Source: Candidatus Albibeggiatoa sp. nov. NOAA (GTDB taxonomy: Bacteria; Pseudomonadota; Gammaproteobacteria; Beggiatoales; Beggiatoaceae). From it: a stretch of 64,000 nt of DNA. The notes under the pieces were generated by a model. That model did no database searches. It saw nothing but the letters and a program-made list of their open reading frames with translations, and was not told the DNA's origin. Shown piece by piece: positions 47,340 to 56,011 of this stretch (positions are counted from its first letter, which is position 1; the number at the start of each line of letters is the position of its first letter). The stretch spans positions 67,823-131,822 of the forward strand of contig JAOXRS010000223.1 of the NCBI GenBank assembly GCA_025800385.1, given 5' to 3'. A program made the position numbers and the translations under genes.

Positions 47340-48485
47340 TTATTGTTCTAATAAATACTTATAAGGCTGTAATCGACGCAAAGCTTCTTTTTTCCAACGC
47401 TCAGTTTTATTGTTTTCTTCTAACGCGGTTAAACGTGAATGACAGAAAATTTGTAATAAAGCTGGCCAGCGTCCACTTTGTTCTAAAATCCATGCAATAT
47501 CATCTTCAGGAAATGGAATTGGTGAACTGGCGATTAATTCTAAGGCCTCCTCTTCTTCCAATTCATCTAAAAAGAATACATGGCCGAAAATATTGAAAAA
47601 TGGCGAAGGACTATGATGATCGATCATTAACTCTTCAGGTGCTTGGTGCGCTGTCATCAAAAAGCCAATCTTACCACCTGCATGGTTACTACCTAATGAA
47701 CGCAAACCCCACCAAAACTGCTCGTCGAGTTCAGGGGCTTCTAAACCTGCACCAATTTCATCGAGCAACACCAAAGTTGGAATTTCCAAGTAACCATCAA
47801 TAATTTCCATAAAGCCCACTAAATCACAAGGTTCTGGTACGGGCAAATCCAGCTCGACCAAAATGTGACGCAATAAACTTTCTTGATAGCACATACGTGG
47901 GTCTTGGAAATCAACAAAAACCCATTGATAACCGGGGCTTAACCAGTCATTACGTTGATTAGTCCTTAACTGTTCTTGAGGTGTTTCTATCACCCGCCGC
48001 AAATAGTGCAATAGCGATGTTTTACCACTGCGTTTTAAACCAACCACGGCGATATGTTGCAACGGCATACACCGCCACACATCAAAAATCCGTTTGACAA
48101 CATAGTCACGGCCAAAAAACTGGCTAGGCTCAGTGATCGGAGGGCCAATAATGAAAGGACTCCGATGCAGTGCCGTTAAAGAGATAGGCAAATCTGGGCT
48201 AGGCATAGATGCTGGCATCCCCTCAGGTGCAAATCCTGCTGCAATTAATAATTCGTCTCGTTGCTGAGCATTTAATCCTAAATAGACTGCACAGCGTAAC
48301 ACATCTTGACGTAGACGTGGACGTAAAACTTTACCATTCGACCACCTCGCTAGGGTTTCACGACGTAAATTCAAGCCCTTAGCTAATTGCGTCACACTAA
48401 TATCCATTTGCCTCATATAACATGTCAGCAATTGTGCAAAATTGGGCTTGTCCGCTGGGCGGCTAATTATAGATAAATTTGTCAT
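47340..48485 (-). CDS. HTH domain P-loop ATPase
   Basis: This protein of 381 residues has an XRE-like helix-turn-helix near residues 25-60 (ISVTQLAKGLNLRRETLARWSNGK) followed by an AAA/STAND-type ATPase: Walker A VVGLKRSGKTSLL (about residue 140) and Walker B LVLLDEIGAG. A short helical C-terminal region completes it. The ATG at 48485 is preferred over an upstream in-frame TTG. It could be an ATP-dependent transcription regulator or part of a conflict system; no known partner is recognised. A divergent exported protein begins 103 bp away and may be regulated by it. Confidence 0.82.
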   Translation of the reverse strand: MTNLSIISRPADKPNFAQLLTCYMRQMDISVTQLAKGLNLRRETLARWSNGKVLRPRLRQDVLRCAVYLGLNAQQRDELLIAAGFAPEGMPASMPSPDLPISLTALHRSPFIIGPPITEPSQFFGRDYVVKRIFDVWRCMPLQHIAVVGLKRSGKTSLLHYLRRVIETPQEQLRTNQRNDWLSPGYQWVFVDFQDPRMCYQESLLRHILVELDLPVPEPCDLVGFMEIIDGYLEIPTLVLLDEIGAGLEAPELDEQFWWGLRSLGSNHAGGKIGFLMTAHQAPEELMIDHHSPSPFFNIFGHVFFLDELEEEEALELIASSPIPFPEDDIAWILEQSGRWPALLQIFCHSRLTALEENNKTERWKKEALRRLQPYKYLLEQ

Positions 48486-48588
48486 AGCGCAATGCAAAGT
48501 TAGGATTTCGTGTGAGTTTTTTGCTAAACTAAACTTAAATACGTTAGATAGCGTCTATAATTGTCGTTTCACGCTAGGAGAATCGCTA

Positions 48589-49326
48589 ATGTTAAGACTG
48601 AGTATTTTAGTACTTTTTTACACTTTTATCAGCAGTGTTTATGCAGCCGATATGGTTGTGATTCGTGCCACTGATAATGCAGGTTATGCCAAAGGACAGT
48701 TATTAAATAACGATATCCATGTGCAATTGCCTCACGAAGCTGAAATGACTGTTGTGTTTTCAAGTGGCAAAGTGTTAACTGTTGGCTCAGGTTTTAAAGG
48801 TTCGTTGGTTGACCCAATGAAAAACAAGCATACCTCAAATAAGGTTGATAATGCTACCCAGTTAGTGGCCAGTTTATCAGACTTTTTATATGAGCAAGCG
48901 CATCATGAGCCACCAACAACTCGTAAATCAGGCCAAGAGCGTCCATCAAGCGCGTGGCAAGTGGACATGAGTAACCGCAAACGTCATTACTGCGTTGCGC
49001 CGTCAAAACAAGTTGTCTTGTGGCGGCCTAGTAATTCAAGTAAAACTGCGGGCACTTTAGAAATAAAACATACTGCCAGTAATAAACGGGTGAAAACAGT
49101 CTGGCCTGCACACAAAACCACATTAAGCTGGCCGAAAAAATTAGGGGTTGTGTATGAAGATGCGTATAGTGTTGAAGTGAAAAACTTAACAGGTCAACGC
49201 TTTTTCAAAAAATTGGTTTTACACAAAATTCCTAACGATTTACCTACAAAATCTCATCAAGTGGTTTGGATGGTAGGACGTGGGTGTATTCCGCAGGCTA
49301 ATTTACTATTGGCCAGTTTGAAATAA
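48589..49326 (+). CDS. exported protein of unknown function, FecR-like N-terminus
   Basis: This 245-residue protein has a signal peptide (LRLSILVLFYTFISSVYA-AD). The next segment (GQLLNNDIHVQLPHEAEMTVVFSSGKVLTVG) resembles the beta-rich ligand-like region of FecR-type proteins, which is only a structural resemblance. A basic linker follows, and the C-terminal half has Trp/Lys-rich strands and one Cys near the end (MVGRGCIPQ). The ATG at 48589 has TAGGAG at 8 nt; upstream extension lacks a signal. I do not recognise the family. Its promoter region is shared with the HTH-ATPase. Confidence 0.8.
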   Translation: MLRLSILVLFYTFISSVYAADMVVIRATDNAGYAKGQLLNNDIHVQLPHEAEMTVVFSSGKVLTVGSGFKGSLVDPMKNKHTSNKVDNATQLVASLSDFLYEQAHHEPPTTRKSGQERPSSAWQVDMSNRKRHYCVAPSKQVVLWRPSNSSKTAGTLEIKHTASNKRVKTVWPAHKTTLSWPKKLGVVYEDAYSVEVKNLTGQRFFKKLVLHKIPNDLPTKSHQVVWMVGRGCIPQANLLLASLK

Positions 49327-49358
49327 TCCACAGTTAGTTGACACATAGTTAGTAAAAC

Positions 49359-49389
49359 AGGAGTGTACTTATATAAATAGTGCACTCCT
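49359..49389. terminator. bidirectional terminator hairpin
   Basis: AGGAGTGTAC pairs with GTGCACTCCT (one G-T pair) around an AT-rich loop, between the exported protein and the convergent LysR gene. Confidence 0.65.
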
Positions 49390-49433
49390 ATATTTAAAAG
49401 TTCCTAATTCGTTTATCAATACACCTCCGCTAA

Positions 49434-50282
49434 TTACGATACTAACAAGTGCGGAGGAAACGTAAGATTTCTCAAATATCCCTCAATAATCGGCACAGCA
49501 TCTTTTCGACACACCATACAAGTCGGTAAGTTTGCAATGCTTTTATCTAATTCTGTAATTTTTAACTGATCGGCATAACCCAATTTTTTCACAATATTCA
49601 ATGGTAAAGCCGTCATGCCCATCCCTACTTTTACACAACCTAAAATAGTTTCTAAACTCCCAAATTCCAAGGTTTTATAATCATATTTTCCTAGTTGTCT
49701 AAAATAGTTTTGCAAAAAAGCATTGTAAGCACAGCCTTTTTTAAATGACAAAATCACATTAGGCACAACACCTGTTTGAGGTTCTAAAATCACGATTTGT
49801 TCTTCAAATTGATTCAGCACAGTTAAATCTTGATGGCTGGGTTTGCCTGTAATAAATGCAATGTCGACTTTAAAGTTTAAAATCATTTGGGTCACAATAT
49901 CGGTTGTACCAGTGAAAAGCTCTAGCTGCATTTGTGGGTAATCATTATGTAATTTAACCAAAAATGGCACGATACGAGTGACAGCATTCGACTCCGTTGA
50001 CCCGACACGTAAATGGCCTTGATGAGTGATATTTTTCATTTCCAGCATTGCCAATTCCATTTTATGCACAATATCAGTGGCATGGCTGTAAAAACGTTCA
50101 CCCGCTTGAGTTAAAATCACGCCTTTCGGTACACGATGAAATAAATCATGTCCGAGATTTTTTTCTAATTGTTTAATTCGTGCTGTCACATTAGATTGGG
50201 CAAATTTTAATTGCTTAGCGGCCAATGAAATACTTCTGGTATCCGCCACTGCGACAAAAACTTTTAATAAATTCGCATCCAT
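49434..50282 (-). CDS. LysR-family transcriptional regulator
   Basis: This 282-residue regulator has the N-terminal winged HTH (NLLKVFVAVADTRSISLAAKQL, SNVTARIKQLEKNLGHDLF, VILTQAGERFY) and a C-terminal effector-binding domain. It is divergent from an MFS transporter with a 97-bp gap, the usual arrangement for a LysR protein controlling its neighbour. The ATG at 50282 matches the family start; ATGs at 50294 and 50309 would add up to nine residues. The effector is unknown. Confidence 0.92.
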   Translation of the reverse strand: MDANLLKVFVAVADTRSISLAAKQLKFAQSNVTARIKQLEKNLGHDLFHRVPKGVILTQAGERFYSHATDIVHKMELAMLEMKNITHQGHLRVGSTESNAVTRIVPFLVKLHNDYPQMQLELFTGTTDIVTQMILNFKVDIAFITGKPSHQDLTVLNQFEEQIVILEPQTGVVPNVILSFKKGCAYNAFLQNYFRQLGKYDYKTLEFGSLETILGCVKVGMGMTALPLNIVKKLGYADQLKITELDKSIANLPTCMVCRKDAVPIIEGYLRNLTFPPHLLVS

Positions 50283-50303
50283 ATCACTCTCCATTATATC
50301 GCT

Positions 50304-50346
50304 TATCACGATTGGTTATTTGCTATATATATCATTTTTAGTGATA
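50304..50346. promoter_or_regulatory. possible LysR operator
   Basis: The LysR-MFS intergenic space contains the dyad TATCAC ... GTGATA, about 31 bp apart, with AT-rich sequence between. It could be the regulator binding site, but the arms are short. Confidence 0.3.
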
Positions 50347-50379
50347 CTATGCACGAGTTTTACGCAAGGAGTATTGCCA

Positions 50380-51564
50380 ATGTCAATCAACTTACTAGAT
50401 AGGAACAACAACACAGCGATTTTATTAGCGGGTATTATTGGCCTCATCGTCGGTGTGGGTGTGGCACGGTTTGCTTTTACGTCACTATTGCCAGCCATGC
50501 TAGATGATTCATTAGAGCTGACATTTGCAGGCGTATTGGCTTCAATGAATTTTGTGGGTTATCTAAGCGGGGCGATTTTCGCAATCTTCATCAAGGATAT
50601 TAATGCCAAAGTGAAATATTTTAGAATTGGCATGGTGTTGTGTGTGTTAACCACCTTGAGTTTAGGCTTAACCACCAATGAAACAGTCTGGTTGATTGCG
50701 CGAATTATTGCGGGATTTGGTGCAGCGATGGCCTTAGTTGTTGGATCTGCAATTGTGATGACTAAATTGAATTTTGAAGATAAAACCAAAGCCATGGGTA
50801 TCCATTTTAGTGGTATTGGCTTTTCGATTTTAGTAACGGATTTGATGAGTCGTGCGGTATTGGTTTCTGGTGAAAATTGGCAAACAGCTTGGTTAGTTTT
50901 GACTTTTTTAGGTACAATTTTAGCAGTTTACGCGATTTATATTTTGTCATTCGACCATGAAATTAAACAAAACAATGTCACGCATTCATTAGATAAATCC
51001 TTATTTTCGGTTTTTGTGATTGTACTGATTCTGGCTTATTTCACCGAAGGGGTTGGTTTTGTTGTACAAGGTACTTTTTTACCTGACATTATCAATTCGC
51101 TACAAGGTCTTGAAGGTTATGGCAGTTTTACATGGACAATGGTCGGGTTAGCGGGGATTCCGTCTTGTATTATTTGGATGCGTTTGGCGGCTCGTTATGG
51201 CAGTGTGAATATGATTATGATTGCGATGCTGATTCAAGTGATTGGTATTTTGATTCCGACTTTGACCAATAATGTCTATTTAAACCTATTTTGCGGGGTT
51301 TTATATGGTGGGACATTTGTTGGTTTAGTCGCATTATTTATGCACTTAGGTGGAAAATTAGGGGGGCAACACCCAGTGATGTTAATGGGCGCATTGACCG
51401 CAGCTTATGGCATTGGGCAAGTTACCGCACCACTATATAGCGTTGCATTAGTCCATTATTCAGGTAGTTACGATTATGCTTTATATTTAACAGCTGCGAT
51501 TGTGTTTAGTGGAGTCGTGATGCTGTTCTTTGCGAAAAATTTACAACACGCCGAACAACTCTAA
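50380..51564 (+). CDS. YbfB/YjiJ-type MFS transporter
   Basis: This 394-residue major facilitator with about 12 hydrophobic segments resembles the YbfB/YjiJ family: GLIVGVGVARFAFTSLLPAM at helix 1 is its hallmark. The ATG at 50380 has AAGGAG at 8 nt; an upstream frame to 50320 is less likely. It lies 17 nt before a monooxygenase gene in the same operon and is divergent from a LysR regulator. The transported substrate is unknown, but efflux of a small organic compound is plausible from context. Confidence 0.87.
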   Translation: MSINLLDRNNNTAILLAGIIGLIVGVGVARFAFTSLLPAMLDDSLELTFAGVLASMNFVGYLSGAIFAIFIKDINAKVKYFRIGMVLCVLTTLSLGLTTNETVWLIARIIAGFGAAMALVVGSAIVMTKLNFEDKTKAMGIHFSGIGFSILVTDLMSRAVLVSGENWQTAWLVLTFLGTILAVYAIYILSFDHEIKQNNVTHSLDKSLFSVFVIVLILAYFTEGVGFVVQGTFLPDIINSLQGLEGYGSFTWTMVGLAGIPSCIIWMRLAARYGSVNMIMIAMLIQVIGILIPTLTNNVYLNLFCGVLYGGTFVGLVALFMHLGGKLGGQHPVMLMGALTAAYGIGQVTAPLYSVALVHYSGSYDYALYLTAAIVFSGVVMLFFAKNLQHAEQL

Positions 51565-51581
51565 TTATTAAGGAGTAAACA

Positions 51582-51899
51582 ATGTACGCTGTAATTTTTG
51601 AAGTTGAAGTGAATGAAGCACACAAACAAGATTATTTAGAAACAGCTGCTAAACTCAGAACACAGGCTGAGCAGGCAAAAGGCTTTATTTCCATTGAACG
51701 ATTTGAGTCTTTGGTGAATGAAGGCAAATTGTTGTCATTGTCTTTCTGGGAAACAGAGGCGGATATTTTGGCTTGGAAACAAAATGTCGATCATACAGCG
51801 GCACAAAAACGCGGGCGTGAAACTTATTTCAAAGATTATCGCATCCGTATTGCCAATGTAGAACGGGATTATAATATGTCAAATAGCCATTTTTCTTAA
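51582..51899 (+). CDS. antibiotic biosynthesis monooxygenase (ABM) family protein
   Basis: This 105-residue small ferredoxin-like protein belongs to the ABM family: YAVIFEVEVNE at the N-terminus, FISIERFESL and LLSLSFWETEADILAWKQNVDH. Members oxidise aromatic or quinone-like substrates or degrade haem, often without a cofactor. The gene follows the MFS transporter with 17 nt and likely shares its control by LysR. Ribosome site AAGGAG precedes it. A hairpin follows. Confidence 0.88.
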   Translation: MYAVIFEVEVNEAHKQDYLETAAKLRTQAEQAKGFISIERFESLVNEGKLLSLSFWETEADILAWKQNVDHTAAQKRGRETYFKDYRIRIANVERDYNMSNSHFS

Positions 51900-51920
51900 A
51901 TTAAGAAAATGTTTACAAAG

Positions 51921-51953
51921 CTGGTATGACATAGTGATTTTATCTCATACCAG
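51921..51953. terminator. bidirectional terminator hairpin
   Basis: A 9-bp stem (CTGGTATGA with TCATACCAG) is followed by TTTT, between the monooxygenase and the convergent aminotransferase gene. Confidence 0.75.
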
Positions 51954-51966
51954 TTTTCAACCATAT

Positions 51967-53070
51967 TTAACGTTGCAAGAATTGAGAAAGTCGATCTAAT
52001 CCACCTTGCAATGTTTCAGTCGCTGCGCCAAAACCTAAACGTACATGTTGTTGATGTCCAAAACATGTCCCCGGTGCAAGCAATACATTCTCTTGTTCCA
52101 TGAGATCACGACAGAAGGTTTCTATATCATCCACTTGAGTAAAGCGCGGGAAGCTACTCACACCACCTTTAGACGGAATCCACTGTACATAATCTTGATG
52201 CGCATTCATCCATGCACTGACAATAGATAAATTGGTTTCAGCCTGTTGCTGGCGTAAATCAATTAAGGTCTTAGCATGTTGCATTACATGAGTGGCAATG
52301 CCATCGATCAAAGGCGATAAACAGATCGTAATATAATCACGCCAATGCACGCACTGTTTTAACACCTCATCTGGCGCAAACGCCCAGCCCACACGTATCC
52401 CAGGTAAACCGTATGCTTTGGATAATGTGCCAATCGAAATGGTTTTTTCATATAACTGATGGAAATCTTGTAATGGCTCTGCGTGGTTAATATCTACAAA
52501 AACTGCATCCCACACTAAATAAGCATCGGTTTTACTCACCAAATCGACTAATTCTTGTTGCTGTTGATGGCTCAATGATGCACCTGTTGGGTTATGTGGG
52601 AAGTTAATCACCACCATTTTTGTTTTATCTGTTAGCAAGCTCGCTAATCTATTTAAGTCAGGCTCAAATTGATCTTCAAAATGTAAATTCCAATCTTTGA
52701 CCTCACAGCCAATCGAAGCCGCAATTTGACGCAGAGCAGGATAACAAGGCTCAACGACAACAATTTCATCGCCTGCTTTCAACAATGCATTCATCAATAA
52801 AAAAATCACTTCACTAGAACCATTTCCCACCATCACATTTTGAGCTGAACCATTGTAATGTTTGGCAATCGCATGGCGTAACGGTTCACTACCTAAAGCA
52901 GGACTATCGTGAAATACTAAATCGTTAAAACTATTTAAATCTAAACCAATGAGTTGTTTTAGTTCCGCAACAGAAAAATCTTCAACACCACTACTACTCA
53001 AGTCATACTGTGCATCAAAGTAATATTCACGTAACCAATATTCTAAAAGTGCGGGGGCAATAGCTGGCAT
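51967..53070 (-). CDS. class I/II PLP enzyme, capreomycidine synthase-like
   Basis: This 367-residue PLP-dependent enzyme has the fold-I aminotransferase motifs NFPHNPTGASL, LVWDAVFVD and the Schiff-base lysine in GTLSKAYGLPGIRVGW. The N-terminal YDLSSSGVEDFSVAEL, the FHDSPALGSEPLR segment and GGVSSFPRF resemble, from memory, VioD/capreomycidine synthase, which cyclises beta-hydroxyarginine; ordinary histidinol-phosphate aminotransferases lack the SSSGV motif. A plain aminotransferase role remains possible. The ATG has AAGGAG at 5 nt. It follows a histidine-decarboxylase-like gene by 16 nt. Confidence 0.8.
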   Translation of the reverse strand: MPAIAPALLEYWLREYYFDAQYDLSSSGVEDFSVAELKQLIGLDLNSFNDLVFHDSPALGSEPLRHAIAKHYNGSAQNVMVGNGSSEVIFLLMNALLKAGDEIVVVEPCYPALRQIAASIGCEVKDWNLHFEDQFEPDLNRLASLLTDKTKMVVINFPHNPTGASLSHQQQQELVDLVSKTDAYLVWDAVFVDINHAEPLQDFHQLYEKTISIGTLSKAYGLPGIRVGWAFAPDEVLKQCVHWRDYITICLSPLIDGIATHVMQHAKTLIDLRQQQAETNLSIVSAWMNAHQDYVQWIPSKGGVSSFPRFTQVDDIETFCRDLMEQENVLLAPGTCFGHQQHVRLGFGAATETLQGGLDRLSQFLQR

Positions 53071-53086
53071 GGTGACTCCTTGGTGG

Positions 53087-54190
53087 TTAAAGGCTTGATT
53101 TTATATCATCAAGAAATTGTTGTATTTTTTGTTCATCAAAGTGTTGCATTACGACAATATGTGCTTGCCCGTCTTTTAGTGCAAGCTGCCATTTTTGGCA
53201 CAATGATTTGTGAGGTTGAGGAAAAACAACTGTATTCGAAAAATCATTTAATCGAGCATCAATGCCCAATTGTTGTAAGGCATGTTGTAAATCTTGAGCA
53301 CGTTTTACACAGGCTCTGGCTTCTTCTGCCAACGGTCGGGTTTGAATCGCATACCACAAACACAAAGCACCTAAGCCATTACGCACGCCTAAAATAGTAC
53401 TATCCTGACAGCCGATATAATCCACTTGTCTACTTAATTTACTGCTGGCTTCGGGATGGCTTAACACTACACCATGTGGCACAGGTGCGCCAACAAATTT
53501 ATTGCCACTGACGGCCAGGCTATCAATCGGATATTTTTGAAAACTCAATTGTGGTGCATGATCTAAAAATGGTAACAACATCCCACCCAATGCCGCATCG
53601 CAATGTAAGTAAAATGGTTGGGGGTGTGCTTCAAGCAGTGTACAAACGCAATCAATATTATCAATTGCACCATCCATGGTTGTACCAATATTTAGGTTCA
53701 TGATTGCAGGTTTATCGGCATGTTGAGCCAGTTTATCCGCCAAAATACGATAGTCAATTTCACCATTTGCTTGAGATGGAATGCTTTCAAACTGCATCTG
53801 CATCATAAAAGCAGCTTTGGGAATTGAATAATGGCTTTCTTCCGAGAAATACAACACCCCATCAGGGTAATGCTCGCGGCCTAGAAACATACCATAAAAA
53901 TTACCTTCTGTACCGCCACTGGTGACATAGCCCCAGCAAGGATTGAGTTCATATAATTGAGCAAACCATTCCACTGCTTCACGCTCAAAATCTTTGGAAT
54001 GCAAAGACCAATCAGTTTGTACAAACGGGTCGCCTGCATTGATGATCGAATACTGAAAAAAAGAAGCTAATGCGCTGTAATCATAATTGAGGTTATCAGG
54101 ATATCCAGCATAATGTTGGGTTGCTTGTTGAATTTGTTGTTCAAAGGCTTGTAACCGTGAAGTGATTTCATCAGGGGACAGCTGAGACAT
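53087..54190 (-). CDS. histidine decarboxylase-like PLP enzyme
   Basis: This 367-residue group II decarboxylase resembles bacterial PLP-dependent histidine decarboxylases and plant serine decarboxylases. Shared motifs: WGYVTSGGTEGNFYGMFLGRE, SEESHYSIPKAA (His stacking on PLP), YLHCDAALGGMLLPF (Asp to pyridine N) and SGNKFVGAPVPHG around the Schiff-base lysine. In the enzymes I recall, the residue before this lysine is His (SGHK); here it is Asn, and the later Cys is His. The substrate may therefore differ from histidine. It is paired with the PLP enzyme 16 nt downstream. Confidence 0.82.
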   Translation of the reverse strand: MSQLSPDEITSRLQAFEQQIQQATQHYAGYPDNLNYDYSALASFFQYSIINAGDPFVQTDWSLHSKDFEREAVEWFAQLYELNPCWGYVTSGGTEGNFYGMFLGREHYPDGVLYFSEESHYSIPKAAFMMQMQFESIPSQANGEIDYRILADKLAQHADKPAIMNLNIGTTMDGAIDNIDCVCTLLEAHPQPFYLHCDAALGGMLLPFLDHAPQLSFQKYPIDSLAVSGNKFVGAPVPHGVVLSHPEASSKLSRQVDYIGCQDSTILGVRNGLGALCLWYAIQTRPLAEEARACVKRAQDLQHALQQLGIDARLNDFSNTVVFPQPHKSLCQKWQLALKDGQAHIVVMQHFDEQKIQQFLDDIKSSL

Positions 54191-54256
54191 GTGATATAAA
54201 CTTTAATTAAGAGAATTGGAGGTAAAGTATATACTGCAAAAATATATAAAAAATAG

Positions 54257-54293
54257 CAAATAGGAGCATTATTTAAACAAAGCCCCTATTTTT
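54257..54293 (-). terminator. hairpin after the desaturase gene
   Basis: On the minus strand AAATAGGGGC pairs with GCTCCTATTT (one mismatch) around an AT-rich loop, just past the desaturase stop and before the decarboxylase-like gene. It makes the two genes separate or partly separate transcription units. Confidence 0.55.
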
Positions 54294-54304
54294 ACCAATT
54301 TTAA

Positions 54305-55288
54305 TTAACTGCTCGTTGCTTCTTTACATTCTATTTGTGTACATTGACTTTGTGCATAAGCCAAAATACTTGGGTTTGTATTGTTTGACCAAACAATCCC
54401 ACCTGTTTCTCTATCATGTCTTGCATAGTTTTCATCTTGCATTAACACTTGATGCGCTTTAGGCAAATTCCAAAATGGAATCGTCGGAAATAAATGGTGA
54501 ATTAAGTGGTAATTTTCATTGTGCATACCTGTAAAAAATAACTCGACAGGATGACTATGGCGGTTACGGCTCATATAGATATTGGTATCCTTTTCCATCA
54601 ACGGATAGTGTTCACTAAGCTCAATAAACCAGCCAATAATTTGGAAAGTAGTTAAGTAAGGGACAAGCCAAAATAACACTAAATATTCAGCTACACCCGC
54701 ATATGCCAAGGCTGACACGATGACACCCCAGAATAAAAGCATAGCAAATAGCTCGTTATAATTTTTTTCTTCAAATAAGCGACGTACGATGAGTGAGTGT
54801 AAATAACTAGGCACTTTGCTTAATAGTAGAGGAGATAAAATAAATTTTTTGCGGAAGTCAGACAGGGTATGATTTTCATATAAGCCTTCACTTAAGGCAT
54901 ATTTATAATCAGGGTCTTTTTCTGGGTCTCCAAAATGAGCATGGTGTTCATGAACATGGGATTTTTTATAAGAGGCCATTGTTTGAAAAATCAAATAACC
55001 AGATAAAAATGTACCCATGATGTAATTAAGTGTTGGATTTTTCGCCACTGCTCCATGTGCAGATTCATGCAAAATGGTTGCTAAAGCCCGCTGTCTTGAG
55101 CCAATCATTAAAATAGCAAGTGGATAAAAATACCAAGAAAAATGAATTGTAATCAAAATGGCGGCTGAAACAACTATCACATCCTCAATAAATGCTAGCC
55201 AACAGTGCCAATTATCCAAGACTAACAAAGATTTAAGTTCTTTTTTAATCTTATCCGAAAACTTGTGTCTAGTAATATCCTTACGCAT
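54305..55288 (-). CDS. membrane fatty acid desaturase
   Basis: This 327-residue di-iron membrane enzyme introduces double bonds (or hydroxylates) acyl chains with O2. All three His boxes are present: HESAH, HVHEHHAHFG and HLIHH, and several hydrophobic helices alternate with them. The pattern fits PF00487. Position-specificity and substrate are unknown; relatives act on acyl-lipids but also on small molecules in natural-product pathways. It is upstream of the PLP pair on the same strand, separated by 114 bp and a hairpin. Confidence 0.9.
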   Translation of the reverse strand: MRKDITRHKFSDKIKKELKSLLVLDNWHCWLAFIEDVIVVSAAILITIHFSWYFYPLAILMIGSRQRALATILHESAHGAVAKNPTLNYIMGTFLSGYLIFQTMASYKKSHVHEHHAHFGDPEKDPDYKYALSEGLYENHTLSDFRKKFILSPLLLSKVPSYLHSLIVRRLFEEKNYNELFAMLLFWGVIVSALAYAGVAEYLVLFWLVPYLTTFQIIGWFIELSEHYPLMEKDTNIYMSRNRHSHPVELFFTGMHNENYHLIHHLFPTIPFWNLPKAHQVLMQDENYARHDRETGGIVWSNNTNPSILAYAQSQCTQIECKEATSS

Positions 55289-55661
55289 GCTTAGTTGCCT
55301 CTTGTTATAAAGTTAAAATGGTCTACTGCATTAGTTTTCTTATTGTAATTAGGATCATACTTTAGATAGACTTAAACCATTGTTATTATCGAGGTGCATC
55401 ACCTTTCAACCTTTGTGGTTTAACTATATAAAAATGAATTTTTACTTAAAACACCCTCTATCAAAACAAATTTGAAAAATCATTATAAAATAAAAACAAG
55501 TCAAGTCAACACACATATTTTAATAAATATTAGTTTGACAAAATATAATGATTTCTGCTCTCACTTGATTTATATCACTGGCAAGCATACGCAATGTTTG
55601 CTACTCTTTCAATATAAAATAAAATACTAAAATATGGTCATAATAAAAAAGAGAATGAGGT
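55289..55661. other. 373-bp divergent intergenic region
   Basis: This region separates the desaturase from the DUF6489-like/moaA group. It contains an FNR-like box at 55565. No gene or RNA is recognised in the remaining AT-rich sequence. Confidence 0.5.
55565..55578 (+). promoter_or_regulatory. FNR/Anr-like operator
   Basis: TTGATTTATATCAC matches TTGAT-N4-ATCAA at 9 of 10 positions. It lies 84 bp upstream of the DUF6489-like start, and about 275 bp from the oxygen-dependent desaturase start on the other strand. Genes downstream include moaA and a bacteriohemerythrin, both plausible targets. Confidence 0.45.
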
Positions 55662-55931
55662 ATGAAAATTAATATTGATATTGAGGCAACTCCTCAAGAA
55701 ATCCGTAGTTTTTTTGGTTTACCTAATTTAGAACCGCTACAAGATGAAATGGTTGATATGATGCGCAAGAATATGACATCAGGTATTGAGGGTTTCGATC
55801 CGTTGACCATGATAAAAGCATTTACTCCAGAATCGTCCCCTGCATTAAGTGCATTGCAAAATACATTCTGGAAAGCCATGATGGGGCAAAAAGCCACCAA
55901 ATCATCAGAAACAGATTCCGAAAGCATTTAA
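55662..55931 (+). CDS. DUF6489-like small protein
   Basis: This 89-residue soluble protein begins MKINIDIEATPQEIRSFFGLPNLEPLQDEM, resembling a family of short proteobacterial proteins (DUF6489 in my recollection) with that same opening. Function is unknown. The C-terminus is Ser/Thr/Lys-rich and probably disordered. It has a GAATGAGGT ribosome-site region and lies 80 bp before moaA, likely on the same transcript. An FNR-like site lies upstream. Confidence 0.72.
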   Translation: MKINIDIEATPQEIRSFFGLPNLEPLQDEMVDMMRKNMTSGIEGFDPLTMIKAFTPESSPALSALQNTFWKAMMGQKATKSSETDSESI

Positions 55932-56011
55932 TTTTAAATTATTGCTCGTTTGATTTACCTGAGGCAACCGACAACGATAAAAACCCAACTATCAACTTAC
56001 TAGGAGGAAGT

